Source of the DNA: Epichloe hybrida
Taxonomy: Eukaryota; Ascomycota; Sordariomycetes; Hypocreales; Clavicipitaceae
Direction of reading: 5' to 3'
DNA length: 64,000 nucleotides
Assembly: GCA_019022495.1 (NCBI GenBank)
Contig: JAFEKR010000060.1
Span: 1-64,000 of the forward strand
The number at the start of each line of letters is the position of its first letter. The first letter of the stretch is position 1. Made by a program: the position numbers and the translations under genes. This document shows positions 11,201 to 24,105 of the stretch, piece by piece. Below the pieces are notes generated by a model. The model saw nothing but the letters and a program-made list of their open reading frames with translations. It ran no database searches and had not been told where the DNA came from.

Positions 11201-12307
11201 CCATCTCAACGATTCATGAACTCGTCCAGTGCGACTCATGCGCGCCATGGCCAACGATGGGAACAAGTTGGTGAAGGAATTGAATCCGTATTTGCACAGG
11301 CCGGCATCGAATTCGCGCTCCACATTTCATTGCCCTTTGTGTACATGCATGCAAACCCCGGCGTGCGCGTGCTTAGCTCACATGCATGTTATGTACGTAC
11401 CCCTGACTAGGACCCCCGTTACTCGTGCATCAAGCCTCCTCCCCTCCCTTGCAGCATCTGCTCGAATCAGCATCAGCCATCAGCCATCAGCCAACGAAAC
11501 GGGCCTGTGCTGGTCCCCGCTCAGCAGCCACATGCGCATCGCGCGTATCGCATCAACACAATGGGATGATGGATCGGCTCTGCTCCAAGTCGCTCGCTCT
11601 ACTAGTCCGTACTTTGCTTGTACGGAGTACTCCGTGCGGAGGGAGTTGCTGTTCGTCTTGTCTCTTTTCCTTTTTCCTTCTTTCCCCTACCCTTTGTCCG
11701 TCTGGCTGAAATGCCTGCGGTACGCCTGACTTGGGTCACCACCGCGCCTGCTCATCATGAATCCCTGAACTGGGTCAGACGCAAGCTCACTCAGCCTTGC
11801 CTTTTGGAATCAGTCTTGCGCGCATGGGATCCAGGTCTTATCGACTAAAAGGTAAACTTGAAACTTTGGGAGTCCTTGTTGGATGGACAGGATCCCCGAT
11901 CTACATACATACATAGGTAGCTTTCCAACCCCCCCCCCCCTTTGGATGCGCGCAAGGTTTTTTAAACTGTCATACATATGCGAATGACGCTGGATCCCGC
12001 TGGATCCCGGGACCGAGACGTGAATCGGCAAGATGGCAAGATTTCCACAATTGTCCAAAACGGGGGCGAGACGCCTGGCGGTCACGGGGCGAAAATCTGG
12101 TCGATCGGATGGGCTGTTGGGGAGGCGGAGGCGGACTTTGGACCTATTATCGTTCGTTCCTTTTTCTTACTCCGTACATTGTACATATGTATGTACATAT
12201 GTACATCGCGTCTCTGACCCCTGGCTGGGCCAACACACTGGGCCAGGGACTAAGCCGCAAGTTTAAGCTAGTCCTGCTGGGCTGACTGGGACCCGATGCC
12301 CTGTCTG

Positions 12308-12455
12308 GGGCCTGTCCGGGGCCTGTCCGGGGCCTGTCTGGGACCTGCACTGTTCGAGGCCAGTTGATAAGTGGTGTGTGATTCAGTGTCAAAGGTCAGT
12401 CAGGTCTAGTCAGGTCTGCTGTCTGGTCTGCTGTCTGGTCTGCTGTCTGGTCTAG
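12308..12455. repeat. Two short tandem repeats (CCTGTCCGGGG and GGTCTGCTGTCT)
   Basis: Three to four imperfect copies of an 11-base unit (CCTGTCCGGGG) at about 12308-12345 are followed by about three copies of a 12-base unit (GGTCTGCTGTCT) at about 12413-12452. They lie in the distal upstream region of the homeobox gene and have no coding sense. Confidence 0.7.
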
Positions 12456-13386
12456 TGCGACCATGTTGTGATGCTGCGCGTGTGCCTGCCGCGCCGTATC
12501 AGCAAGTTCTTCTTTCACACCCTGGAATCCTGTGCTCTCTCGCGCGCAAAGTTGACAAGTTCTATGTATGTAATGCTAGTGCGGAATACGGAGTTGTAGT
12601 TCGCTTCATCCTGCCACCCCAGCATGGCGCCCGCCAGATGCCCGCACTCCAGAACTATGCAATGCCAGGCAGCTCCTCTGGGCAGGCTGCAGCGGTCTGG
12701 TGTGCCCCCCCTCCCCCCCTCTGAGTCTGTGCTGGCAATGGGCCCGCAGGGTTCCTTTTTCCCCCCCGTCCTCCCCGTCCTCCCATCCTTCGTTTTTCCT
12801 CCTCCTCCGTCCTCTTCATCACCGGTCTTCGCTCTGCGTCCTTCCACTGCTTCTTTTCCTTTCCTTTCCCCACCCTTTTCTTTCCTTTCCAGTCACTCTC
12901 TTGTTGTTTAGTAGCCATTTCGGTACCCGTCACTCTTTCCGGGTCCATTACATTCCTTCGGCTCCTCATCGACGATACTCGACCACCGAGACGAGGTCGA
13001 TTTCCGAACTTCTCCCCCATCCGCTCATAGCTTTCTAGAGGTTACAGTCTTTGCACACAACCTATTGCCCGCCTTTCCGACACAATACGCACAATCGCTA
13101 CACTTTCCATCAGCTTGCTTATAGTACAATTCGCAATCCTACCATCTCGAAAGGCTTCACTCTTATCTTAGCACGCACTTTACGTTGAAATCGGCGCCGC
13201 TTACGCCTTGGTGAGCGCGACCTCGGTCAGGATTCATACGACATCCTCCCTCCCTCTTCTCTACCGAGGTTTGAACTCTACGATCGGACAGATCGCCATC
13301 GTGGTCCCATCAAGAAACCTCAGCTCAGCCCAGTCCAAGAACGACGACGAAATCACCATCCGTAATTCCATATAACCACACACAAT

Positions 13387-15325
13387 ATGGCGGCCGAAGT
13401 CGAGCACTCTGTGGATTTGTCCACCATGAATGATTCCATGTCTGGCGCCGAAAATGACATGGATATCCTCACCCCTACATCGTCCAAGCAATCTCCCTGC
13501 CAATCTAGCTCTGGTGGCAATGGCCAGTCCAATAAACGTCCTCCAAGGAAGAGCACATTGACTCAACAGCAGAAGAATCAGAAGAGACAAAGAGCAACAC
13601 AAGAACAGCTTTCCGTCTTGGAAATTGAATTCAATAAAAACCCCACCCCAACTGCCGGCGTCAGAGATAGAATAGCAGACGAGATCAACATGACCGAAAG
13701 GTCGGTCCAGATTTGGTTCCAGAACCGGTATGTGAACTGCGCGTTCCGAACCCCTGTGGGGATTTGCGTTGACTAACACAAAGTGCAGCCGTGCCAAGAT
13801 CAAGTTGATTGCGAAGAAAAGCCTGGAAACTGGCGAAGACATTGACTCCATTCCCGAATCAATGAGGGCATACCTGGCAATGCAGGCAATGGAGACTGGC
13901 AAAGGTCTTGGCGGAACCTACCTGGGACGCACCGGTCTGATGCCTTTTGGCCACAACGGCATGCTCCTCGGCGGCGAGTCTGGCCAAGGCAAAGTCTTGA
14001 TCCACCACCTGACTTGCCGCTCCCTCAGCATAGGCAAGTGGACACGAGTCGGGCAGAATACGATGGATCTCATCATCTTCTACTCGCCTGACAAGTGTAC
14101 CATGACATACTACATCAACAACGAACAGGCTGGGTACAAGATCGAATATCCCTTCTCGCATATCAAGAATATCTGGCTGGAGAACAACGAGTCCGACGCC
14201 AACAAAATGGGCGGCATTGTCATTGAACTGAACCGTGCCCCCAACTTCTTCATGGATTCCTCACCGTCCGCCGGTGGATTCTACCTGTGCCGTGATTTCA
14301 CCGAGGACCTGCAGGCCACCCAGTGCATGATTCATCAGCTTGGTGGCAACACAAAGGTCCTGGCAGGTCAGTTAGCCAAGCTGGTGTCTCTCGAGTCGTT
14401 CATGAACCGACACAACCCCCAGCACTACACCGCCGCGCACATGCACGATGCTCACGCGATATCTGTATCGGCCCCGGTCTCACCAACTGCGCGACCAGCA
14501 TCGCAACCCAACTTTCATCAGCCCGAGGCAGCAGCCATGATGCAAGATCATTGGAGCATGAACCAGATGAACCAAATGCATTCGACAATGCGTCCCCCTC
14601 CTCACGGCCACAAGAGGCAGCGCAGTCGATCCGTGCCTGGACCCATCGACTTCGCCATGTTCCAAAACCAGGCAATGCCTTCATTCTATATCCAACCACC
14701 CGGCGAAATGGCCCTCCCCCAACACAATCCCAACATCTTTGCGCCAGTTCCGCAGCAGCCGACCGGTGTAGGCCACAACCTCCGGATCGACACGCAAGCC
14801 GGCTTCGGCCTCGACATGCGCCAGTACCCGTTATCAGCTACGACGGCGGCCTCGCCGGCAGAGTTTCCACCCAGTCCCGCGGGTACATTCATGTCCCAGG
14901 GACCAGAGACGGGACCCCTGTCGCACACCCACTACGGAACCCCCTACAGCAACAGTGCCTTCCTGTCACCCATGGTCGGAGCTGAGAGCACTGGCACCAT
15001 GTCCCCCATGCCTTACACCGGGACCGTCGTCACTGAGCCATCCATAGTCGAACAATCGCCGCCCATGTCCATGATGGGTCGGTCTGCATCTGCCGAACTT
15101 TATGCAGGCCACGATGGTTCATGCGCTGTCTCGGAGGATGGAGTCAGCCTCAACGAGATGTATTCGAAGCACACCATCAACTTGCCCATGCATGGTCATT
15201 CACCAAATCACTTGGTCCATCATCACCACCAAGCCGAACTGGATATGGACCAACTGGTCCAGTTCGATCACGTCGATGCCGTCAGCCTATCTCCCGAATC
15301 AGTGCACCCACCACATGCGCAATGA
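13387..15325 (+). CDS. Homeobox transcription factor (fungal RfeB/Htf1-like type)
   Basis: Exons 13387-13727 and 13789-15325 give a 625-aa nuclear regulator. The 61-base intron (GTATGT...GTGCAG, branch CTAAC at about 13772) interrupts the homeodomain recognition helix; splicing restores WFQNRRAKIK. The homeodomain covers about residues 66-122: a basic N-terminal arm (KNQKRQRA), then helices ending at the WFQNRR motif. Downstream is a conserved-looking region (about residues 150-330, including [39 protein letters not shown]). A low-complexity Met/Pro/His/Gln tail follows, with a bipartite-looking KRQRSRS at about residue 410. This arrangement matches a family annotated as RfeB in Aspergillus and, I think, related to Htf1/Hox2 conidiation regulators; the orthology is inference. 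The very long upstream region fits a developmentally regulated gene. Confidence 0.88.
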
Positions 15326-17036
15326 CGACGGGTCCGTGTTGGTCTCGCAATGGGATGAAGATGGGGCTTTAGCCTGCGCATGAGCGTTGGGTCCAGCGAA
15401 ATTCGATCAAAGTCTGTATTCATTATGCTTGGCGTTGGCTTTTTTTTCTGTTTTTTCCTGGAATTTATCGATGCAGTTGATACCACGGGTTTGTTTATAT
15501 TCGGTCTCGGTTCGACAAAGACGCTTAGGCCCTTCTCCCTCTCCCTCTCTTCCAAAAAATATCTGCTTCGATGAAGTCTCCGTGCACATCGATGTCCTCA
15601 TTGCGTCGCATGGACAGCGAATCTGATGATTACGGTTTAGCAATCAGTACGTTCTCAACGGCACCGATTGTGAATGCTGTAGTACAACGTTTTAAATTTG
15701 TGCGACATTGCATATCCTGGTGGCGCGCGCGTCCTTTCCGACACGGCCAAACCACAGCTTTGCTTTTCACTGGGGCTCTTTCATCCGTCTTTTCGAGCAC
15801 CTGTCTCTTGGGGGCAGTATTTCTTTGTCTTACGCCATGCTGCTCTCAAGGACCTAATTCACACTTTTCGTGCATATGTTGAATAATGGGTGTCATTTTC
15901 CAACTTTGTGTTATCTATGCCTTCTTTTTTCTTTTTTTTTTTTTTTTTTTTCTTTTCTTGTTGGTTCTGACATTTCACATGGGCTACTGAGACGGGCGGA
16001 CCCAGGCGGTCTGAGCAGTGGACGGCTCTTTGCTCTTTTTTTTTTTTTTTTTTTTTCTGGTTCTTCTTGTTTATGGAGATGAGAGGGATGAGTTGGGTTC
16101 TTATGTTCCTTGTAATCATGGTTGAGTGTGGTGCTCCGAGGATTGGGGAAGCAAAGCAGCAGGAGAACCATTCAATTGTGCGACTGACTGCGGGATGCGC
16201 TAGGAAACTGAACACAAGATGACGTCTTTTGCGGCTCGAGCACAAGAGCAGCTAGGCGATGGTGGTTGCATATTTATAACGCATTCAGGATCATAAAACT
16301 ACGGGTTCAAAGCAAGGTTGAATATCGTTGCATTCTCTACCATGTTGAAAATTGTTTGCGTGACATGACAAGGAGCATTGATTGATTGCATTGCATGGTG
16401 AGATTGGCGCTAAAGTCTTACGGCTGAGGTGACGGCTGAGGTCACGTCATACGCAAGCTGCGCCTTGCCTGTCTTGCCTCGCATGATGTGCTTGCTCCGC
16501 CACGTTCCAACTTTGGCTACCAATGAATATGGATGATTTGCTGCGCCTGGATCCAAAATGGGGACCTCGGGCATGTTTGGCTGTTTGGCAACCTGGGGTG
16601 GGAAGAAAGGGCATGTGGGTCATGCATGGATGGAACTCGTCCAGGTCGTCCATGATGATGATGATGTTGTCTCCCTCACACCATGACCGCCACCAAACAA
16701 GCTTCTTTTCCCTTGACCTTTTACTTGCCATGTTTCTGGGCTGCCGCGACACTTGATATCGACTGCCTTGTACTGCGTACGTCTGGTTCTGCCACTTCTT
16801 CCATCGTTAGCTGCTCTCGCTTGCCGACTCTCAACTTGAACCGATTGTGCGACCACTATATTTATATTCTCACTAGACAGTAATTCCGACATTTCTCCCC
16901 AGAGCCAGCCAGCGGCTCGGTCTTCCCCCCCCCCCAAAAAAAAAAAAAAGCATATCTACTTGTTGGCGCGAATCACTTCCGTCATGCCGTTTGCCAATTT
17001 CCAATGCTGAGCGAGACACACAATCTTTGACGCACC
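15326..17036. other. Intergenic 1.7 kb, homeobox 3' region to flippase promoter
   Basis: No gene was recognised. Long T runs lie near 15925-15950 and 16037-16055. A C9 run next to an A13 run is near 16927-16948. A TATA-like TATTTATA is near 16270. The start of the downstream gene lies in a good context (CACCATGG). Confidence 0.5.
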
Positions 17037-20000
17037 ATGGCTCCGGCACAGCCGAGCAGCCGAAGTGACGGCCCACGGTCGACGTCTCCGCGACAAGTCG
17101 ACGACATGGAGGATACCAACGATTCTCTCCAGTCTGAGAACCCATCCTCTCCAATGGCGACACCAGAAGAACAAAACACGTCGCTCCTTGCTGAACGATT
17201 TGCATCACCGAGGAGATCGAACACCGTCCCAGCCAGCGGAGGGATTGCGCGCCCGGCATCGTTCCCGAGGTCTTCGATCAGACGTTCGTTGGCGCTGGAT
17301 GCGACTCGAGGGCTGGGACATGAGCAACATGTGCTGTTCCCGATCCACTCAAGAGACCCCGCAGCTGAGTTCGAGATGGAGGCTGCCTCGAATGATGCTG
17401 CCGAGGATGGCGTACCGAGGGACGATCAAGACGCCGACCACACGGCTACCAAGCACCTTCGTGACTCGATCCGCAGACTTGGACCTGGCAAGACCAGAAT
17501 GGAAAAGGCAAAGGTCCTCCTCGCTGCCATCTACCAGAAGCTCATCGTCGAGGGATTGCTCCGGCGCAAGCCTCTACCCGCGAGCAATGACGGCCGCCAT
17601 ATCCCCCTGAACCCCACGGATGAGCTGATGGACGAGCGAAGTCAAAGGCCGTATATAAGCAACTTTATTCGATCGAGTCGATACACGGCTTATGATTTCG
17701 TCCCCAAGCAGTTGCTCTTCCAGTTCAGCAAATTGGGCAACTTTTACTTCTTGGTCATGGGCATCCTGCAGATGATCCCCGGGTTGAGCACAGTTGGGAG
17801 ATGGACGACCATCATCCCGCTGTCTGTGTTCGTTGCCTTTAGTATGGCGAAAGAAGGATACGACGACTATCGACGATATCAGTTGGACAAGTCCGAGAAT
17901 CGGAGCGTGACGTGGGTTCTGAACCGGAGCCCGAAGAGCAAGTCGAAGGAGGCCCCAAGGCATGCAGAGAAGAAGCAGGCCGGCATGGTCCAAGAAGGAG
18001 GAGCTGATCCCGAAAGCGGCGTATGCGATAAATTGGTCGGGGAGACGCACGACTGGACGAGAACCCAGTGGCAGAATGTCAAGATCGGCGATGTCGTTCG
18101 ACTGAGGCGAAACGACGGTGTCCCGGCGGATATGATTCTGCTGCATGCCACGGGCCCGAATGGCATCGCTTACATCGAGACCATGGCCCTGGACGGCGAG
18201 ACGAATCTCAAGAGCAAGCAGGCATGTCCTTTACTTGCCGAGCTGTGCAGCACGCTCGACGGTATCAGATCGACACAGGCGACCATTGTTTCCGAGGACC
18301 CAAACATCGACCTGTACAGCTACGACGGTCGGGCTACCGTGGGTGATGATGAGACGTTGCCGCTTTCCATCAGCAACATTGCCTATCGAGGATCCATACT
18401 GCGCAACACTGCCGAGGCGATTGGCATCGTCGTCAACTCTGGCGAGGAATGCAAGATCCGCATGAATGCCAACAAGAATGTGTCTGCCAAGAAGCCCGCC
18501 ATGCAGTCCATCATCAACAAGATGGTTCTCTTCCAGATTGTCATTGTCCTCATGCTCGCCGCTGGCTTCACCATTGGCTACGGCCTCTGGAGGAACGACG
18601 TGCAAGACAAGTCCTTTTACCTCGTGACCAAGGGCACATTCGACGCCGGCGTGCCCTTCAGGCAAATCTTTTTTGGATATCTCATCATGTTCAACACCTT
18701 GATCCCGCTCTCCCTATACATCAGCATGGAAATCGTCAAGATTGGCCAATTCATCCTCCTTCAAGACGTCGGCATGTACGATCCGGTGACCGATACGCCC
18801 ATGGTAGCCAACACGACGACCATCTTGGAGAATCTCGGGCAAGTGAGCCATGTATTCTCGGACAAGACGGGCACATTGACGGAAAACGTCATGCGCTTCC
18901 GCAAGATGAGCATTGCGGGCGTGGCCTGCCTTCATGACATGGATGTGCAGCGAGATGAGGAGGCCAAGCGGAAGAGAATCGAGGCGTCAATGATGATGGG
19001 TCGTCTCAGCGAGGGAAAGGGGATGATGATGTCACAGCACCACCACCACCACCACCACCACCACCACTATGCGCAAGCCTCTTCAACACCCGCATCGCTG
19101 CCGAAAGCCAATGTTTCTGACACTGACGAGGTGGGCATACTGGAAGAATGCGGGTACGAGTACGAGGAAGAAGACGATGATCCGGCGCCGCCAGGCAGAC
19201 AACGGGGCTCACTTGCAAGCGCGTCGCACTGGAAGTCATCCGTCCGCCCCAACGGGGGGGGGGAGCCCGAGGTCAAGACGGAGGACATGCTGGATTACAT
19301 TCGCAGAAATCCCAGCACGGTGTTTTCCCGCAAGGCGAAGCACTTCCTGCTCTGCATTGCGCTGTGCCACACCTGTTTGCCAGAGCAGCAGGAAAACGGC
19401 GAGCTCTCCTTTCAAGCCGCGTCGCCGGATGAGCTGGCTCTCGTGGAGGCCGCACGAGACATGGGCTGGCTGGTGATTGATCGCCCGGCCCAGGCAATCA
19501 CGCTGCGGATGACGGATGAAGATGGATCTTTGCAGACGGAAACTTACCAGGTGTTGGATGTGATTGAGTTCAGCAGCAAGCGGAAGAGAATGTCCAGCAT
19601 CATTCGCATGCCCGACGGCCGCGTCTGCGTCTTCTGCAAAGGAGCCGACAACGTGATTCTCTCTCGGCTCAGGATGAGCCATCTGGCGGAGCAGAAGTTC
19701 AAGGACATCAGCCGCCGGGCTAGTTTGCGAAAGACGTTTGAGCAGGACATGGCCCGAACGCGGATGAGCGTGGCCAGCCGGCGAGGCACACCGCGGACCA
19801 GTTTGGCCACGAAGCGGGGAGAAGCCGTCGACAGGCTGGAAGAAGGTCTGCGGCGCAGTCTCGGACGTCGATCGACCGACATCTTGCACAGACTGTCATC
19901 GCGTCAGCAGATTGAGGGCGTGGTGGTGGTGGGCACAACATCAACCGGAAACACCGTCGACCACCGCATAGACGAGTCCGTTGCATCCGATGAAGCAGCC

Positions 20001-21909
20001 GTCTTCGAGAAGTGCTTCCAGCACGTAGACGACTTTGCGAGCGAGGGTCTCCGAACGCTTCTTTACGCCTATCGATACGTCGACGAAGAAGCCTACGCGA
20101 GCTGGAAGCGGATGTACCGGGAAGCCGAGACCAGTCTTGTCAGCCGCCAGGAGTTGATTGAAGAAGCTGGCGAGATTATTGAGCAGAAGTTGGAGCTTGC
20201 CGGCGCGACAGCCATCGAGGACAAGCTGCAGGAGGGTGTCCCCGAGACGATAGACAAGCTGCGGCGCGCCAATATCAAGGTGTGGATGCTGACCGGCGAC
20301 AAGCGGGAGACGGCCATCAACATTGGGCACTCGGCTCGCGTGTGCAAGCCATTTTCCGAGATTTACATTCTGGACCGTCACTGTCACAGCGGGAATCTGC
20401 GGGACCGGCTGACGACGACGCTCAACGACGTGGGACGAGGCATGGTCCCCCATTCCGTCGTCGTGGTCGACGGACAGACACTCTCCGCCATCGACGCAGA
20501 CGACCATCTGGCCGTCCTGTTCTACGACCTGGTCCTCCGCACCGACTCCGTCATCTGCTGCCGCGCATCGCCGTCCCAGAAAGCCAATCTCGTCCGGTCC
20601 GTCCGCCGCCTCGTCCCCGGGAGCATGACCCTCGCCATCGGCGACGGCGCCAACGACATTGGCATGATCCAGGCCTCCCACGTCGGCATCGGCATCTCGG
20701 GCCGCGAAGGCCTCCAAGCATCCCGCATAGCAGACTACTCCATCGCCCAGTTCCGCTTCCTCCAGCGGCTCCTCCTGGTCCACGGCCGCTGGAACTACCT
20801 CCGCACCGGCAAATACGTTCTCGCAACGTTCTGGAAGGAAACCATGTTCTTCCTCGCGCAGGCGCACTACCAGCGCTTCAACGGATACTCTGGCACCTCT
20901 CTCCTGGAGTCGTGGAGCCTGACCGTGTTCAACAGCCTGTTCACCTCGCTGCCCGTCATACTGCTGGGCATCTTTGAAAAGGACCTTGCCGCGGAGGCGC
21001 TGCTCGCCGTGCCGGAGCTGTACACGTTCGGACAGCAGAACCGCGGATTCAGCTTCACGCAGTACTTTGGGTGGATGATGATGGGGGTGGCGGGCAGCTT
21101 CGTCATCTACTACTTGATGTGGGCCGAATACACCGCCGCGCTGTTCACGCAGGATACGAGCCTGTATGCCATGGGGGCATTGTGCTTCACCGTTGGCGTC
21201 ATCTTTATCAATGTCAAGCTGCTGTATGTAGTAGTTTTTCTCTTCTCCACGTTTCCCGTTTCCCGTTTCCCGTTTCCCGTCTCCCGTCTCCCGTCTCCCG
21301 TGTTTCATCCAGTACTAAACTAACTATCTGCGCGGGCGGCGCCGCCGGGCCAGAATCCTCGAGCTACACCACAAGACCGTCGTCACCTTTGGCGGCTTCT
21401 TCATCTCCGTCGCAGGCTGGTTCCTCTGGTGTCTCTTCCTCTCAGGCATGTACCCGCGCAAGGTGGGCAGAGACATGGTCCGCAAAGCCTTTGTCCACAA
21501 CTTTGGCCGACAGCTCAGCTGGTGGACCACGCTGCTCCTCGCGCTCGCCACGCTCGTCGTCGTCGATCTGGTCGTCCAAGGCGTGAGGAGGGTGTACTGG
21601 CCTACGGACCAGGATCTCATGCAGAGAATTGAGAAGGATGCCGATGCGAGACGGGCTCTCGCCGAACACGTCGCTTCGATGGAAGAAGATGGAGTTGACC
21701 ATGAAGATGGCATCGAGATGCAGGATCTCGTCGCCGCGCATGGCGGATCGGCGGCGGTAGAGGAGGAGGAGAAGAAGAAGAACGGCGGCGTTTCCGCGCG
21801 GGCGAGTAGTCTCCAGGGGGACAGGAGGGGCGTGAGAATCAGCGTGGATGATTACAGGCCGCGGCCGCGATTTACGCCGCCGGTGGAGGAGGAGCTAGGC
21901 TTTGGGTAG
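17037..21909 (+). CDS. DNF3: P4-ATPase phospholipid flippase, Dnf3-like
   Basis: Exons 17037-21223 and 21354-21909 give about 1580 aa. It moves phospholipids to the cytosolic leaflet of Golgi or plasma membranes. The N-terminal ~200 residues are Ser/Pro-rich, followed by the RPYISNFIRSSRYTAYDFVPKQL entry to TM1. The actuator loop has the ALDGETNLK signature. TM4 has PLSL (P4 class). The phosphorylation site is DKTGTLT, with Asp at about residue 609. TGDKRETA and GDGANDIGM (about 1202) complete the P domain. TENVMRFRKMS after the DKTG motif resembles Dnf3 rather than Drs2, Dnf1/2 or Neo1. Oddities in the N domain: a run of about ten His (CAC repeat, 19039-19068), an acidic patch, and a G10 tract coding Gly-Gly-Gly. 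The intron (130 bp) holds a CCCGTTT/CCCGTCT minisatellite; splicing gives KLLILELHHKT, the expected membrane loop. Long flippases of this type are typical. Confidence 0.9.
21257..21302. repeat. Intronic CCCGTTT/CCCGTCT minisatellite
   Basis: About seven 7-base units lie inside the single intron of the flippase gene, between donor 21224 and the branch-like CTAAC at about 21319. Confidence 0.8.
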
Positions 21910-22016
21910 GAAGTTGAAGGCGAGATGATGTGTGTCACGCGTGGATGGATGGTCAGAATCATTATATGTGGTGGCTGGGCCGGCGTTGGTTGGGACTCTG
22001 TGTTGGGTATTTGCAA

Positions 22017-22060
22017 GCGTTGGCGTTGGCGTTGGCGTTGGCGTTGGCGTTGGTGTTGGC
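22017..22060. repeat. GTTGGC hexamer microsatellite
   Basis: Seven near-perfect GTTGGC units, the last varied, are followed by a G9 tract. They lie about 110 bases after the flippase stop codon, in its probable 3' region. Confidence 0.85.
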
Positions 22061-23444
22061 GTCGGGGGGGGGGATGATGGGAACAGGGTCATGTTTATGA
22101 GGCCTTTTTTTTTTTTTTTTTTTTTCGTAGGGAATCTGACAGCCTGGAGGACGGCCGAGATGTACGGAGTAGAGTAGAGCAGAAGTGATCTTGTCCGTAT
22201 TACTTGACTGCACCGCAATCTAATGATGCCCGGGCTTTGGACAGTATTCACTTCCCACACTTGTCCACCCGATGTCTGTAGCTGCGTCATGCACGAAGCG
22301 AGAAGTTGACTTGTTCCAGGGGACAGTCTGGCGTCCTGAGGGATTCATCCATCCATTTCGCGCCGACGGCCGACGGCCAAAGGACAGGGTGTTGCGAACA
22401 TGGGGCTCCTGGCTGCGGCGCTGATCCTGCAGGATTTCTTGGTTTCAAAGAATGCATCCATCCGTGGCTCGGAGCACGGAGTACGAGTAGAGTTGCTGTT
22501 TTGCGCGGCGGGAGCAGCAAGGGAGGGAGGCAGGGAGGGTTTCAGCTTTGCGATTCCCGCGGGTTCATTGTTTTGCTTCTCCGATGGATGATGGATGGTG
22601 GGTGGATGAAGGATGAAGCGCTTGCTGGGTTAGGGGGACGTTGACGACTGGGTTGTGCTTACTTATCAGGGGGGCGGGATGATTGGAAAATCCTCCTAGA
22701 ATGGACGCCGGACGGTACCTGGGCTGCGCGGAGCTGCCTTGCAGATGGGCTGGCCATTCGCGGCTAGTCCATGTGGGGCGGTCACTATTAGCTCTTCATG
22801 TAATCCGTATGTAGTATGTAGTGGCTGTTGTGGGTGGAGCTGTGCTAGTAAAGAGGTACTACGGACTAAATGGCCTGAGGAAAATACGCGTAATATTAGA
22901 GTACTTTTTACTTCGCTTAGGGCTACGCTAATCTTGGGTTTAGTACGTGATTGGCCTGCTATCCCGGTCCCCTAGTCATGTAGATGTGTAAAATCAAACA
23001 GGGGGTGGACTGTATACCATACATATATGTATGTATAGTAGCTGACCCCTGAATCATGTTACAAATCTACAGAGTACATGGCAGCGAGAAGGAATGAAGC
23101 ACATGAGATATTAGCTAGGAGATAAAGGAGGTAAGGGCTAGGATAAACTAGTATCTTACATTGCAGATAATTCCATGTAGAAAATAATGACATCTTTCAG
23201 TAGCGCCTAATATTACCCTACGGAGTATGTATTTCTTGCAGTTCTCTAATCATAGTATTACTCATAGCTAATTATAGCTGTCAGATCCTCGGGACGCGGC
23301 GACATTCACTCAAAGTTCCCGGGACGCGAACGTGGCGCGCCTCGAAATTTCCGTCTCAGTTGTGGCTGAGCAAGTGGGTGGTGTGCTGGCCAGCCGATGC
23401 AGGGCTGAAATGCAGTCGAGCCAAAAAGAGCGAGCTTAATTTGG

Positions 23445-23478
<34 letters not shown>

Positions 23479-24098
23479 CAGGAACCGTCTTGTTATGCTT
23501 GTGTGATGTGACCTTGCATGAGTCGGGATGTGGGAGGTGGGACCCCCCCCCCCTTTTCCATTTGTCTTGGAGCAAGAAAAAAAAAAAAAGGGCTCAAAAG
23601 GAGCAACGAACCGAACGACGGACGCCACCGGTGGTGATAAGCAAGGGGGGTTGTCAAGGGATTTGTGAGAAAGGATGATCTATTTAGCTAGTCTGTGCCC
23701 TGAGGGGCGTCATGTATGGTGCAATCGTGCACGTGACACGTGACAGGGGGGGGGGGGGTGATGAAATCGTTACCTGGCGCGGACTTTGACAAGCCAGCTT
23801 TCACCGAAAAGAGGCCAATTTGTCTTTTCTTCTTTGGTGGCTTGCCCGTAAGCAGGGGACTTCTTGGTCCCCCCTAAAAAGAAGAAAAATAAATAAATAG
23901 AAAGCAATCTGGGCCGGCTTGGGAATTAAACCCTGGGTGGAGCTCGGGATGAAGCTGCGTGACAATTTGCGATGCGTTGGCAATGACTTTAGCTTCAGCC
24001 GTAATATGCAGTTGTCTTGAGAGGGTGAGAGGGTGAATGGCCAAAGCCCAAAAAGAAAATAAGCCTCCTTTCCTTGTGTTGATATCCTGGCCATCAGG

Positions 24099-24105
24099 TA
24101 TAAAA
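24099..24105 (+). promoter_or_regulatory. TATA box of the small secreted protein gene
   Basis: TATAAAA lies 157 bases before ATG 24256. The intervening sequence is CT-rich (CATCTCCATCATCATCAACC), as expected of a fungal leader of about 120 bases. Confidence 0.6.

Larger units (their letters stand above)
8108..13386. other. 5.3-kb gene-free stretch upstream of the homeobox gene
   Basis: No convincing ORF, tRNA or transposon was found. It holds many copies of TACGGANTA/TANTCCGTA (for example near 8312, 8930, 9073, 9218, 9659, 9752, 10061, 10845, 11630, 12168, 12585). It also has ACATATGT palindromic runs (about 8258-8298 and 12178-12206) and long homopolymers: G near 8527 and 8875, T near 10108, A near 10321 and 10602, C near 10910. 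Short tandem repeats occur at 12308-12345 and 12410-12455. From about 12740 it is strongly pyrimidine-rich, consistent with a long leader or promoter of the downstream developmental regulator. Confidence 0.6.

Noticed and set aside
19941..21308. 455-aa open frame antisense to the flippase
   Set aside because: Shadow of the P4-ATPase exon. The sense strand carries all family motifs; the antisense product is Asp/Gly/Val-rich without domains.
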